A DNA stretch of 64,000 bases, from the NCBI GenBank assembly GCA_026120185.1, contig JANUWF010003376.1, positions 682,001 through 746,000 of the forward strand, written 5' to 3'. Positions 1 to 12,296 of the stretch are shown here, piece after piece. The stretch's first letter is position 1. Each line of letters starts with the position of its first letter. Under the pieces are notes generated by a model. It worked only from the letters and a program-made list of their open reading frames with translations. It had not been told where the DNA came from and did no database searches. The DNA comes from Voacanga thouarsii. Lineage: Eukaryota > Streptophyta > Magnoliopsida > Gentianales > Apocynaceae. A program made the position numbers and the translations under genes.

Positions 1-1289
1 AATAAAAAAATTAATTTTCAGAAATTGTTTGAGAATTTATTATTTGTTTGTGCACGATTTTCGTTTGGAACAGACCCATTGTGTTTAAATAAGTGATCCA
101 TGTGAATGGTGGTCTTTCACAGTAAGGTATGGATCACGAGTTATTTAACACATAAACATTTATTCTTAACCTATTGATGAGACTGGGAACCTCATCATGT
201 TTAGGTTATTATGTTATGAATTCCGAATGGGGAATGGCTTACCTTTAGCCAGTGAGTAGTCCACTCACTTCATGACATAAGCATATTTCGAATACGTAGA
301 ACAAGACCTGTAGTAGTGGTTTCTCAAAGTACTATATGGTAGAAACCTAGACTACTACCGCTACAGCGTGGACTAGTACTCTACGACTTGAGTATGAGTT
401 GGTGGTCTGGCGAAGCTGGTAGCATATACTTTGATCTGCTAGAGTTGAGGTTCTATCGTAGGGCCAATATACTTGCATGTTGGGTATGCGTGACTAGTTA
501 GTTAAGACAGACTTATACAAGATGGTTTCTGCACTATATCGCCCCTTGTGGTTGTTCGGATGGTCTAAAATGTCCAGGGCCCTGGGAAACATGACTTGAA
601 TGTTTGCTTTAGGGTAGCTCCCTTGGAAAGCGAAAACACTCCAGGAAGTCATGGACCATTGGACTAGAAGCCTAAGTATGGTAGATGTCATTTAGGGGGG
701 TGTTAGTACACTTCTTCCTCTCTAAATGTACGGCGATGTGTAGAGGGGTATTTTAGTCATTTCACCTGTAGGTCGGAGACTTTGCGAATGCAGCATTGTC
801 CTCGGGGTCAATATTTCCTTATGGTAATATTAGAAAATATTTAAAATGCAAAATACAGCTATTTATATAGCAAGGGTATTTTGGTCATTCTAGCAGCCAA
901 GGCGATGTGTCTTTTTGGTCCTCGGAATAGCCCGTAAGTCCTAACTAATTTTGGGTTGAGGAATTGGTCTCATGTGAAGAGGATTTTATTTTATTTGATT
1001 TTATTTTATTTTATTCAGGAAGTCTAATTTATTATTGGACTGGAATAAAATAAATAAATAAATAAATAAAATAGGAGTTGAGAGAAATTAATTATCTAGT
1101 TTAATTGGTTAATTAATTATTCATTGTAAACGAACCGAACGTTCGCGAACAAAAGCTCGTTCGAGCTCGTTCGTGTTCGAATAAAGCTCGTTTGTTTAAT
1201 AAACGAACGAACTCGAACACGAACTCGAGCTCGAATAATAAACGAACGAACTCGAACATGTTCACGAACATATTCGAACATTCGCGAAC

Positions 1290-1325
<36 letters not shown>

Positions 1326-2558
1326 AATTAATTATATTTTATTAATTATTTTATTTATATTTTATAATATTAAGATTTATTAAGAATAAATCTTATATTA
1401 TAATTATAATTATAATATTAATATTAATAATACTATTATATATTTTATTTAATATTATAATATTCAATTATTTTTAATTAAAATTTGAATTATTATTTTT
1501 ATAAATTTTAAAATATAAAATATAAAATAAACGAACTCGAACAATTCGAACTCGAACGTTAATCGAGTTTTTCGAACTCGAACTTAAACGAACTCGAACA
1601 TTATCAAACAATAATCGAACGAACTCGAACAGCATTCGATTATATTCGAACTCGAGCTCGAAAATGTGATACTCGGTTCCTTCGTGTTCGAATACAGCTC
1701 TAGGTCCAGTATGAATAATTAAGAAATTAACCTGGGCTTAAACTAGGGGAAATAATTAATGTTTAAATTATTTATTGGGTTATTTATATAGGCCCAAGAA
1801 ATAAATAATTAAAGATTAATTATTATGGTTCATTTGGGCTTCTTAATTATTTATTGGGTTGTTTATATAAGTCCAGGAAATAAATAATTAATGTTTATTA
1901 TTTTGGGCCTTTTGGGTCCAAGGAAAATAATAAATATTTTTCTGGCCCAATAGCTTGGACCTTAGGGTTTTTTCCAGATACGGTCAAGAGGAGTTTAGGG
2001 TTAGGCCAAACTGATTCTCAGGGATAACATCCGGGTGTTTGAAATATGAAATCCCGGTGATATGTTTATCAGATAATGGGAGACCTAATTTTGGCTAACT
2101 AATAAATAACTCTCTGGAAAAAGAAAAACCCTAGTTTTCCCGGCCACAGAGAGAACTCACGTCTCTCTCGTGCTCTCTCACGCCACCTCCCTCTGTGTTT
2201 TCTTCTTGTCTTCTTTGCTAACTAATAGCAACTGAACCAAGGAGTTTTGAGTCCATTCTTCTTCTTTGTTGTATTCACCGGCTAGAGGTTAGGCAGAGGA
2301 ATATTCCGAGAGCTGGAAAGCTAGGCGTTCATGCAAACAAGACGGAGTAGAAGGCTAGCGGGTGTTCAACCGAAGCTTCTTCAAGTGGACAAAGTGAGGC
2401 GATTCCAGTCGTTCAATCTGCTCCTACTCAACCTTGAAGGGTTAAGGAGCGCAAAGGTATGATCTTCACGCTTCCGTATAGCCTTTAAGGCTCGCGGGTT
2501 TTTTTTCTCTGAATTTTTTTCCCGTGATCGTGCATGCCCCCTGTTTCCGTTTCCCTCA
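1..2558 (+). repeat. 5' LTR of Copia-1 (left end cut by window)
   Basis: Matches the 3' LTR (8318-10368) nearly base for base, apart from a ~570-bp insertion at about 1124-1694. It ends CCCTCA at 2558, three bases before the PBS. Differences from the 3' copy are mainly C/T and G/A transitions, as expected from deamination of methylated cytosines. Confidence 0.93.
1124..1694. mobile_element. insertion in the 5' LTR made of repeated cgaactcgaac motifs
   Basis: Absent from the 3' LTR, where ...aattattca is followed directly by gggcctaagtcc. The insert carries many direct and inverted copies of cgaac/gttcg motifs (cgaactcgaac, gagctcg, gttcgcgaac) in two blocks, about 1130-1290 and 1530-1700. 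An AT-rich core with a TA microsatellite (about 1291-1322) lies between. The inverted-motif layout and lack of coding capacity suggest a small non-autonomous DNA element. The edges are blurred and I cannot define a clean TSD, so superfamily is unassigned. Confidence 0.75.
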
Positions 2559-2561
2559 ATG

Positions 2562-2574
2562 TGGTATCAGAGCC
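2562..2574 (+). other. primer binding site of Copia-1 (tRNA-Met type)
   Basis: TGGTATCAGAGCC three bases after the LTR end is the standard plant Copia primer site, complementary to the 3' end of initiator tRNA-Met. Confidence 0.92.
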
Positions 2575-4402
2575 ACTGGTTTTTTTATCAATATAAGGAG
2601 CATGGTAGTTAATAAAAATGGAGAAGATGATTATACCTATGATCCTTTGCTGTTTTGGTATGGGATAGGCTTGATGTAAGCTTCATCGTTGAAGCATAGG
2701 AGGCCACTGTAAAATTTTTGGTTTTAATGGTTTAATCGTGTAAACCCAATTTTAATGGGTATAGGCGGTTGTGTTTTTGTTTTGGATGTTTTTTGTAAGT
2801 AAAAATGTCCAAAGAAGCCAAAGAAATAAGAAAGAAATCGAAAAAGGAAGGTTCTGCAATTTCGCGTGCGGACAGTGGAAAAACGAAGAAGATGATACTG
2901 TTCATAAGCCGTGAAGCCGAGCCGAGCCGCTGCCATTTTGTGCCTGGAGCCATCTGGCTACTCGCTAAGAGCCGAGCCGATTGGAGGTGATTTGAAGCTG
3001 ATTTTGCAATTGCAAAATTGCAATTGCAACTTCAAATTCGCGCGGGTTGTGCGCGGGCCGGACGCCAGAAAACGGGCCAACACGCGGGCGGGTGAGGCGG
3101 AGCTGGGCAGGGGTCACGGGCGGGCGGAGTGCTCCACGGGTTGAAGTAGCTGCCGATCAAATGCGGTTGGTGCACCGAGGGGCGCGGTGGACCGCAGTAC
3201 AAAAGGCGCCGATCTGATGCATTCGGTGCAATGGACCGCCAGCGTTTTTTTTTTTTTTTTGCATTTTTTGTTTATTTTTTTTTTCCTTTTTCGTTTTGGG
3301 TTCCATACCAGGTGAAGTTAATATTTTTGCAATATTTATATTCTTGGAATATATTTGCATGAAAAATATTAGTAAGGGATTTTAGGATTAAACAAGGTCA
3401 TTAATTAATTAATTAATTAATGTGTTTAATTCTATTATTTGGGCACTTAGGTTTAAAAAATAGAAAAGCATGAAAACGTTTATTGTTTTCTAGCATGCTG
3501 TTATTTTTATGTGCCTATGTGTGCTTTTCCTCAAAGACCAAAGTCTTTGGGAAATTTTTTTTTTTTTTAACAAGAAAAATATTTTTCTTCAAAAACTAAA
3601 TGGTTATTTTACTTGGTACAAAAATTAATCCTTGAATATTTTCTCAAAGGATTTAATCCTTGACATAGAAAATATATTGGATTTAGATATTTTTGTAAAT
3701 TAAAATGGAGAGCCATTTTTGTTTTGTTTGGATTAGAAAAATGATTTTGTCAAATAAACTTGAGACCAAAGTCTCTAGAAAGTTTTAATTGGAAAAATTT
3801 TGAAATCATTAAGTTTTAACTTAAATAAAATTAGTCCATGGAGAAAATCTCTCAAAGGATATAAGCTTTGACATAGAGATTTTGTTGGACTTAGATATTT
3901 TATTTTATGAGTTAAGGAAAAACTTAATGGAAATTTCAAAAGGATATTTTCCAGAAAACCTTTATTTTAAAAGACTAAGTGGGAGAGGGGTTCCAACGGC
4001 CCCACGGCTTCCATCACGGTCATCATTAGAGATCGTGGATCCCCTCGCGTCACCCTGTGAGTGAACCCGTATAGGATGGGGATACCATAAGGATCTAGAT
4101 CTAATGGAAGGATGTAATTAATAACCCGGGGCATGTACTATGATCGGCCAGCCCACGTTGGAGGTTGTAGTGCGAGGTATGTCCATAGGAAATGAGAGGA
4201 AACGACCATCCCACGATGGAGTTATTCTCCAGACCATTACCTAGAAGGGAAATTAATTTGTGGTGGTTACACTTAGCTTAGGAAACTGTTAATCTTCCCA
4301 AGAAGTTATGTCAGTTTTCCTAAGAGCCAAATTATTTTCAGTGCACAAATTTCATTTTGTTTTCACAAACTAAATTCTTTCTTTTATTTTCGATTTTCAG
4401 AA
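2575..4402 (+). other. long untranslated leader of Copia-1
   Basis: About 1.8 kb between PBS and gag ATG without a convincing coding region. It contains a GC- and CpG-rich patch (about 2990-3240) next to a T-run (3245-3260), then AT-rich sequence. Short ORFs here look like chance frames. The last ~400 bp (about 3980-4400) are less AT-rich and lead into gag. Confidence 0.7.
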
Positions 4403-5371
4403 ATGGTGGGAGGTTCTTTTAGTCCATTGGCCGTTATTCTCAGGGAGAATGAGCTAACGGGTCCAAACTATGTGGACTGGAAAAGGAACCTGGACATAAT
4501 ACTCACAGCTGAGGAGTATAAGTATGTCCTTTAAGAGACCTGCCCTGTTATCGGGGAAGGTTCCACCGCTGAAGAATGAGAGGCTGAAAAGGCATGGAAG
4601 AAAGCTGACGAAATGGCACGTTGCTATATGTTAGTTTCCATGTCTAATGTGCTCCAGTCAAAACACGAGTGCATGGCTTCTGCATATGACATAAGTCAAT
4701 CATTGGCAACTATGTTCGCAGACAAGAGCCGGCCCGCAAGGCAGGAGGCTCTTCGAACTATTGTGAACACTAAGATGGCTGAGGGAGCATCAGTCCGAGA
4801 GCATATGCTCAAGATGATTGCTGCTTTCGAGGAGGCTGAAATCTTAGGGGCTGTCATTGACCCCGAGAGCCAAGTGGACATGGTTCTCGAATCTCTACCA
4901 GGCTCTTTCACTCAGTTCAAGTTAAACTATAACATGAACAAGTTGAACATGAGTTTAACTGAACTGATGAAGGAGCTCCAGATGGCAGAGAAGGTCATGA
5001 AGCCGCAGTCTAAGGCCATGATTGCTAAAGCCTCTTCTTCAAGAACTGGGCCTAAGCCAAGAAAGTTCAAGAGGAAGAAGGGGAATGCAGCAGCCCAGCC
5101 CAAGAACCAGCCCAAGGACAAACCAAAGGGCAAGTGCTTCAAATGTGGAAAGAAGGGACACTGGAAAAAAGAGTGTCCAGATCTTCAGGCCAAGAAAAAC
5201 CCCACAGGTAATGTTTACTATCTAGAGTCCATATCAATGGTAGGATCAACTTCCACTTGGATTGTTGATTCAGGAGCCACTGATCATATCTGTAACTCCT
5301 TGCAGGGGTTTAGGCAGATAAGAAGACTCAAGAAGGGCGAACATGGGCTTCGAGTGGGTAATGGAGCATAA
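4403..5371 (+). pseudogene. Copia-1 gag and protease, broken
   Basis: Structural nucleocapsid protein and aspartic protease of the element. The ATG at 4403 opens a frame with the usual N-terminal Copia gag context (NELTGPNYVDW). That frame is stopped by TAA at 4532-4534 and TGA at 4577-4579. It continues through a UBN2/Retrotran-gag-like region, a basic stretch and a CCHC zinc knuckle (CFKCGKKGHWKKEC, about 5135-5176) that binds RNA. The protease active site WIVDSGATDHIC follows at about 5259-5294. The frame ends at 5371 and coding resumes in another frame, so a frameshift lies near 5345-5371. Both stops can be explained by single transitions (CAA to TAA, TGG to TGA). Confidence 0.9.
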
Positions 5372-6500
5372 GTCTGGGCGGGCAGTGGGAGAGCTGAATC
5401 TTATTTTTTATTGTAATAAGATAGTGGTTTTAAAAGACATTTTATATGTACCTGGTTTTTGTCAGAATTTGATTTTAGTTGCAAAACTTATTAATCAAGG
5501 ATATTTTGTATCTTTCCATTCTGGTATTTCTATCAATAGAGATGGAGAAATTTTATGTATTGGGCACATGCATGGTAATCTGTTCTTTTTAAACCCTATT
5601 AACAACCAATCAAATAACGCTCTGTCTAAACCTTTAACTAAGAAGAGAAAGACCAATATCAATGATTCATACATTTGGCATCTAAGGTTGGGTCATATTA
5701 ACTCAACCAGGATTCAGAGGCTAATCCATGATGGGCCTTTGGGCTCATTGAGATTGGAAAGTTGGCCTCAGTGTGAATCCTGCCTAATGGAAAAAATGAC
5801 CAAGAGGTCATTTACACCAAAGGCAGATAGAGCCAAGGAGGTGTTGAGTCTTGTTCACACCGATGTGTGTGGTCCATTGTCTACACTAGCTAGAGGAGGT
5901 TTTGAGTACTTTATCACGTTCACGGATGATTGTACGAGGTATGGTTACAGTTACTTGATGAGACGCAAGTCTGACTCTTTTGACAAGTTCAAAGAGTTTA
6001 AGGCTAAAGTGGGGCGTCGGACGGGTAAATTAATCAAAACCTTACGATCGGATCGTGGTGGAGAGTACCTCCTAGGTGAATTCAAGGACTACATGGTACA
6101 TCATGGGATAATATCCCAACTCTCTGCGCCGAGAACCCCCCAGCAGAACGGAGTAGCTGAGAGAAAGAACAGGACATTGATGGAAATGGTCCGAAGCATG
6201 ATGTCTCATGCTACTCTTCCAGTGTCCTTTTGGGGATATGCCTTGGAAACAGCGGCATATATTCTGAACTTGGTGCCTTCCAAGTCAGTACCTAGGACTC
6301 CCTATGAGATGTTGACTGGGCGTAAGCCAAGTCTGAATCATCTCAGGATTTGGGGTTGTCCAGCTTATGTACTGATCAAGGGAGACAAGTTGGAACCAAG
6401 ATCAGAATTATGCTATTTTGTTAGGTATCCAAAAGGGACAAAAAGAGGTTACTTTTATCATCCTAAGGAGCAGAAGGTAGTACCAATGCTAGATACTTAG
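5343..6500 (+). pseudogene. Copia-1 GAG-pre-integrase and integrase
   Basis: Inserts the element's cDNA into chromosomes. The frame shows the GAG-pre-integrase zinc region with its HHCC pattern (WHLRLGH ... CESC), then the integrase core. The three catalytic acidic positions are visible: D in VHTDVCGPL, D in SDRGGEY and E in the PQQNGVAERKNR motif. The GKGPR-like C-terminal segment is also present (LRIWGCPAYV). This domain is the best preserved of the polyprotein and reads openly for 385 codons. A frameshift near 6490 produces the stop at 6498-6500, after which the coding signal moves to another frame (about 6487-6715). Confidence 0.92.
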
Positions 6501-8295
6501 AAGATGATCAAAGTACTTCCACTAAAGGTTCAACGAGGTTGGAACTTGAGAAGAAGTTATCTACGGAATCAACTTCTTCTGACCTGATTGTGGGACAAGA
6601 AGAGGCACAGCCTCAAGAGCCTGTGCAAATGGAGCCTCGTCGTAGTGGGAGGGTGTCTAGGGTTTCGGATAGATGGATTGGAGAAGCTTTTGAGCTGGTC
6701 TCTGACCATCAGGAATAAGACCCCACTAGATACGAGGAGGCTATTGCTGATGCCGATGCAAATCTGTGGCATGAAGCAATGAAAGCCGAGATTGAGTATA
6801 TATGTACCTCAATCAGGTTTGGGATTTTGTAGGTTCACCTGAAAGGATAAAACTCATTGGGTGCAAGTGGGTATACAAGAGGAAGAGAGGAGCGGATGGG
6901 AAGGTGGAAACCTTCAAAGCTAGGCTTGTGGCGAAAGGGTATACTCAGAAAGAAGGTATCGACTATGAGGAAACCTTTTCCCCGGTAGCCATGCTTAAAT
7001 CCATCCACATCCTCCTTGCCATCGCATGTCACTATGACTACGAGATATGGCAAATGGATGTCAAGACGGCATTCTTGAATGGCCATCTTAGCGAAGACAT
7101 CTATATGTCTCAACCGGAAGGCTTCATTGCTGAAGGCCAGGAACACATGGTTTGCAAGCTCAAGAAGTCCATTTTTGGATTTAAGCAGGCATCGAGAGCA
7201 TGGAACATTCGTTTTGATGAGACCGTAAAGTCTTATGGTTTTATTTAAAACGAAGATGAACCATGCGTGTACAGGAAACTTGAAGGCATTAATGTGATTT
7301 TTCTTGTCCTCTATGTGGATGACATTCTACTCATTGGAAATGATGTAGGGACATTATCATCTACAAAGGTTTGGCTATCTAGTCAATTCAGTATGAAGGA
7401 CTTGGGAGAAGCCAGCTACATTCTCGAGATTAGGCTTCAATGAAATAGGAAGCAGAGAATGTTAGGGTTATCCCAAGCGACATACATTGACAAGATGTTG
7501 GCCAAGTACAGCATGGACTCATGCAAGGGAGCTCTAATCCCTTGCAGACATGGGTTGTCATTTTCTTCGAAGGACTGTCCTAAGTCTCAAGAAGAAAAGG
7601 ACAGAATGAGTAGGATTACCTACGCTTCGGCTGTGGGAAGTCTCATGTACGCCATGCTATGTACTAAGCCAGATATCTGTTTTGCCATGGGCTTAGTTAG
7701 CAGATATCAGTCAAACCCAGGGGAGGTTCATTGGCAAGCTGTAAAGCATATTCTCAAGTACCTCAAGGGAACGAGAGATTATATGCTGGTTTACAGGGCT
7801 GATGATTTGGTTCCTACAGGATACACAGACTCAGACTTCCAGGCGGATAAGGTTGAGAGAAAATCCACTAGTGGATATGTCTTCACCTTGTCTGGAGGAG
7901 CAATTTCATGGAGGAGTATCAAGCAATCTTGTATTACAGACTCAACAATGGAAGCTGAGTATGTGGCAGCTTCGGAAGCGTCCAAAGAAGCAGTTTGGCT
8001 CCGGAAGTTCCTTTCAAAACTTGGAGTCGTACCACATATGGACAGGCCGATTGTGATGTATTGTGGCAACACTGGAGCAGTATCGCAATCTAAGGAACCT
8101 CGGAACCACAAGAAGGAGAAACACATCGAGAGGAAGTACCACCTGATCCGGGATTTCATCCAGAGATGGGAAGTCGTGGTAGAGCATATTACCTCGGAAA
8201 ACAATCTAGCAGATCCATTCACTAAGCCTTTGGCTGAGAGAGTCTTCAAGAGACACTTAGACGCCATAGGGGTAGGCACCTACGGACTTACCTAG
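6501..8295 (+). pseudogene. Copia-1 reverse transcriptase and RNase H, broken
   Basis: Copies element RNA into DNA and removes the RNA strand. The RVT_2 domain starts about 6800 (VWDFV, then GCKWVYKRKRG) and includes DVKTAFLNG and the polymerase motif YVDDILLIG (about 7312-7338). The RNase H region (about 7800-8250) has TDSDFQ, STMEAEY and the terminal NLADPFTKPL. Stops or frameshifts lie at about 6716, 6795, 7246 and 7441. In RNase H, the motif normally read CDN is CGN (codon GGC at 8065-8067), so one catalytic Asp is lost. The terminal stop is at 8293-8295, just before the PPT. Confidence 0.92.
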
Positions 8296-8305
8296 TCTTA
8301 GAGTG

Positions 8306-8317
8306 CAAGTGGGAGAT
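8306..8317 (+). other. polypurine tract of Copia-1
   Basis: CAAGTGGGAGAT lies immediately before the TGTTGG start of the 3' LTR, the usual plus-strand priming site position and sequence type for plant Copia. Confidence 0.85.
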
Positions 8318-10368
8318 TGTTGGATTGTATGCCCTCTTAGACTAGGTTTCTGATGTAAAATCGAATATTTTAATAAAAGAAGTTATTTTCAGAAATTGTT
8401 TGTGAATTTATTTTTTTTTTTTTTTGTGCACGATTTTCATTTGGAACAGACCCATTGTGTTTAAATAAGTGATCCATGTGAATGGTGGTCTTTCACAGTA
8501 AGGTATGGATCACAGGTTATTTAATACATAAACATTTGTTCTTAACCTATTGATGAGACTGAGAACCTCATCATGTTTAGGTTATTATGTTATGAATTCC
8601 AAATGGGGAATGGCTTACCTTTAGCCAGTGAGTAATCCACTCACTTCATGACATAAGCGTATTTCGAATACGTAAAACAAGACCTGTAGTAGTGGTTTCT
8701 CAAAGTACTATATGGTAGAAACCTAGACTACTACCGCTACAGCGTGGACTAGTACTCTACGACTTGAGTATGAGTTGGTGGTCTGGCGAAGCTGGTAGCA
8801 TATACTTTGATCTGCTAGAGTTGAGGTTCTATCGTAGGGCCAATATACTTGCATGTTGGGTATGTGTGACTAGTTAGTTAAGACCGACTTATACAAGATA
8901 GTTTCTGCACTATATCGCCCCTTGTGGTTGTCCGGATGGTCTAAAATGTCCAGGGCCCTGCGAAACATGACTTAGATGTTTGCTTTAGGGTAGCTCTCTT
9001 GGAAAGCGGAAACACTCCAGGAAGTCGTGGACCATTGGACTAGAAGCCTAAGTATGGTAGATGTCATTTAGGGGGGTGTTAGTACACTTCTTCCTCTCTA
9101 AATGTACGGCGATGTGTAGAGGGGTATTTTAGTCATTTCACCTGTAGGTCGGAGACTTTGCGAATGCAGCATTGTCCTTGGGGTCAATATTTCCTTATGG
9201 TGATATTAGGAAATATTTAAAATGCAAAATACAGCTATTTATATAGTAGGGGTATTTTGGTCATTCTAGCAACCAAGGCGATGTGTCTTTTTGGTCCTCG
9301 GAATAGCCCGTAAGTCCTAACTAATTTTAGGTTGAGGAATTGGTCTCATGTGAAGAGGATTTTATTTTATTTGATTTTATTTTATTTTATTCAGGAAGTC
9401 TAATTTATTATTGGATTGGAATAAAATAAATAAATAAATAAATAAATAAAATAGGAGTTGAGAGAAATTAATTATCTAGTTCAATTGGTTAATTAATTAT
9501 TCAGGGCCTAAGTCCAGTATGAATAATTAAGAAATTAACCTGGGCTTAAACTAGGGGAAATAATTAATGTTTAAATTATTTATTGGGTTATTTATATAGA
9601 CCCAAGAAATAAATAATTAAAGATTAATTATTATGGTTCATTTGGGCTTCTTAATTATTTATTGGGTTGTTTATATAAGTCCAGGAAATAAATAATTAAT
9701 ATTTTTTATTTTCGGCCTTTTGGGTCCAAGGAAAATAATAAATATTTTTCTGGCCCAATAGCTTGGACCTTAGGGTTTTTTCCAGATACGGTCAAGAGGA
9801 GTTTAGGGTTAGGCCAAACTGATTCTTAGGGATAACATCCGGGTGTTTGAAATATGAAATCCCGGTGATATGTTTATCAAATAATGGGAGACCTAATTTT
9901 GGCTAACTAATAAATAACTCTCTGGAAAAAGAAAAACCCTAGTTTTTCCCGGCCACAGAGAGTACTCACGTCTCTCTCTTGCTCTCTCACGCCACCTCCC
10001 TCTGTGTTTTCTTCTTATCTTCTTTGCTAACTAATAGCAACTGAACCAAGGTGTTTTGAGTCCATTCTTCTTCTCTGTTGTGTTCACCGACTAGAGGTTA
10101 GGCAGAGGAATATTCCGAGAGCTGGAAAGCTAGGCGTTCATGCAAACAAGACGGAGTAGAAGGCTAGCGGGTGTTTAACCGGAAGCTTCTTCAAGTGGAC
10201 AAAGCGAGGCGATTCCAGTCGTTCAATCTGCTCCTACTCAACCTAGAAGGGTTAAGGAGCGCAAAGGTATGATCTTCACGCTTCCGTATAGCCTTTAAGG
10301 CTCGCGGGTTTTTTTTCTCTGAATTTTTTTCCCGTGACCGTGCATGCCCCCTGTTTCCGTTTCCCTCA
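8318..10368 (+). repeat. 3' LTR of Copia-1
   Basis: 2,051 bp, beginning TGTTGG after the PPT and ending CCCTCA. It is the uninterrupted reference copy for the 5' LTR and defines the extra insertion there. A TTTATTTTATT-rich block and an AAATA microsatellite (about 9360-9450) are shared by both LTRs. Confidence 0.94.
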
Positions 10369-11871
10369 ATTATCTCTAACAGAAATCCACACGGAGGAAC
10401 ACTCAAGCACCAAGATTTTCTGTGCTAGCAGAAACAACAATGGCGGCTAGGGTTTTGTTCAAGAACAACGAGAGAGAGAAGAGAAGAGAAGAAAACCGTG
10501 TATCCTCTAGGGTTTGGAGAGTTTTTTGTGTGTATTGCCCACTAGGAATTTCGTGCATATCACATATATCTCACGAAAATCCTACTGAAAAATACTCTAT
10601 CTAAGAATTCTAAAACAGTTAGAATTCCCTAATTGTAATTGGAAACATCAAGTTCTCACAATTACGATTTGGATCATAAATTATAACTAATTATAATTTG
10701 TCCACAACAACTTCTCTTTCTCACAATTAACCCCACTATGTTATCAAATAACATCTTGAGTATATAATCATCTATTGTGTGTGAACAATTAGGTTTTCCA
10801 ATCAATTGGTAGCGAATATGAATTAATCCAAACGTTTTTTAGATTAATAATCCATAATTAATTAGAATTAATCATATCAATTCTAATCATGATTGGTTTA
10901 TTAATTCATCAATTAATAAACCCATATTCCCAAATCATGAGCGGTATCTAGCAACACATCATGACCACCCAAGAGTTCAGGAAGTCAAGTGGCTTGACAT
11001 CAACCCTTCAATAACAAACTACAGTGTAATTAACTCATTTCACCATACAATATCTCATTCGGTTTGGAATACGGAATTAGTGCCAACTCCCTCCAGAATA
11101 TATTAATTCTGGTCCAAATATAATAGTACTTCTACCAAGAACCTACTACTCTAGATGTGTATCAATTGAAACTATTTCCAATACACAGTCGTCTTGTCCA
11201 AGGATTTCTCGAGTAGTAATTCCTACAAGTAGTCGTGAGATATTCGCCCCTACTTTTAGGAGTGGTGAATCCTTTATTAACCCTCTCAACTACTTTCGTT
11301 TACCTCACAATGTACCCAATATCCATCCCATAGGCGGCCCTCGATCTGGCTCCAGAGATTGGAATCAAAGCACAATGCTCAGCAAACAAAGTGCCTTGGA
11401 GATCTCAAGTCTAAGGATACTTGCACGTTTGCTATATTGAGATTATATCACTGGCACTAAATAGTTATCCATGTGATTATCTCATAGCTAGATCGTCCAA
11501 TGTACTTGTTCCATTAACAAGCATTTATGTGTTAATTTTGAGTATCTCAATACTCATGGATATGAGAACCACCACCTGATCAAATCAGGAAGTCTAACAC
11601 ATGCTAGTCTTAACGCATTAATAATGTCCAATCTCATTAATACTACGACTAGGGACAATTTAAGTGCTAATACTATACAGTGTAGTAGGAATCCCATATC
11701 ATGATCTCTATCATGATTTTCGTAACACAGTGTTGTACTAGAGACTTTATCTAACAATTATATTATATAAAAGTAAACAAAAGAAACTGTAAGATAAATA
11801 ATGTATTTTATTAAAATAAAATGTGTCATATACAACGTACAAGTGATTGCCTCTAGGGCATAACATTAACA
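10369..11871 (-). mobile_element. LTR of a second Copia family, minus strand, cut by Copia-1
   Basis: Read on the minus strand from 11871 it begins TGTTAATGTTATGCCCTAGA. This resembles plant Angela/Tork-type Copia LTR starts and recalls the Copia-1 LTR start (TGTTGGATTGTATGCCCT). No coding frame is seen. The right edge abuts Gypsy gag sequence at 11872. The left edge is the Copia-1 insertion point, so the rest lies upstream of the window. It may be a solo LTR or the 5' LTR of a larger element. The following 5 bp (ATGGT) would be its TSD. Confidence 0.75.
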
Positions 11872-12296
11872 ATGGTTCTATCTAACTTAGTTCAACTCTT
11901 CTATTCCTAGTCTTGAGGCTTTTTCTACAGCCATGTTGTAGCCTATTGGGGCAATAGCAATCAGTGTTCTCTTTAATTCAAGTTGTAATCCTTTTATGAA
12001 TCGCCAAGTTCGATCAGAGTCTAGTTGTACCAATGAAAGGCAATATTTGGAAAGTCGAATAAACTCAGCAGCATATTTCCCAACAGTCCTTTCTTCTTGA
12101 GAAATATTTTGAAATTCTTCTTCTTTATTTTCAACTACCCATCGAGGTATGAATTCATTCTTAAATTCTTCTAAAAATTCTTTCCAAATCTAGTCCTTTT
12201 GTACTTGTTCTCGTACCTCTTTCTTCCTTAACCACCAATCTCGAGCAGGTCCTTAAAGCCTAAATATAGAAAAGTAGACTTTCCTCTACTCAGAAT
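11872..12296 (-). pseudogene. Gypsy gag, C-terminal segment (minus strand)
   Basis: Translation of the minus strand gives a Retrotrans_gag domain: WWLRKKEV, then FLEEFKNEFIPRWV, FQNISQEERTVGKYAAEF and the LQLELKRTL region. It continues exactly from the N-terminal gag piece at 34804-35125. The two were one frame until the SIRE-like Copia inserted with TSD AGAAT. At least three stops lie in the joined frame. The leftward continuation is cut off by the Copia LTR at 11871. Confidence 0.88.

Larger units (their letters stand above)
1..10368 (+). mobile_element. Ty1/Copia LTR retrotransposon (Copia-1), 5' end outside window
   Basis: Two long direct repeats (1-2558 and 8318-10368) flank a PBS, a leader, a gag-pol coding region and a purine-rich PPT. 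The protein order protease, integrase, RT, RNase H is that of Ty1/Copia. The 3' LTR begins TGTTGG at 8318 and ends CCCTCA at 10368. Aligning the LTRs shows about 54 bp of the 5' LTR lie upstream of the window. The base pairs after the 3' LTR (ATTAT, 10369-10373) should be the TSD, but the other copy is out of view. LTR copies differ by a few percent by eye, mostly transitions. Coding frames are broken several times, so the element is not autonomous. A Tork/Angela-type lineage is likely but not proven. Confidence 0.95.

Noticed and set aside
1287..1322. CRISPR-like or tandem arrays (TA runs, cgaac blocks, 26-bp and 152-bp repeats)
   Set aside because: Repeats are degenerate and not separated by unique spacers of constant length, and the genome is eukaryotic.
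2732..3360. Cluster of short ORFs on both strands in the Copia-1 leader
   Set aside because: Low-complexity or GC-patch chance frames with no domain; the position is a retroelement leader.
7791..8279. 162-residue minus-strand frame over RNase H
   Set aside because: Shadow of the Copia-1 RNase H coding strand.
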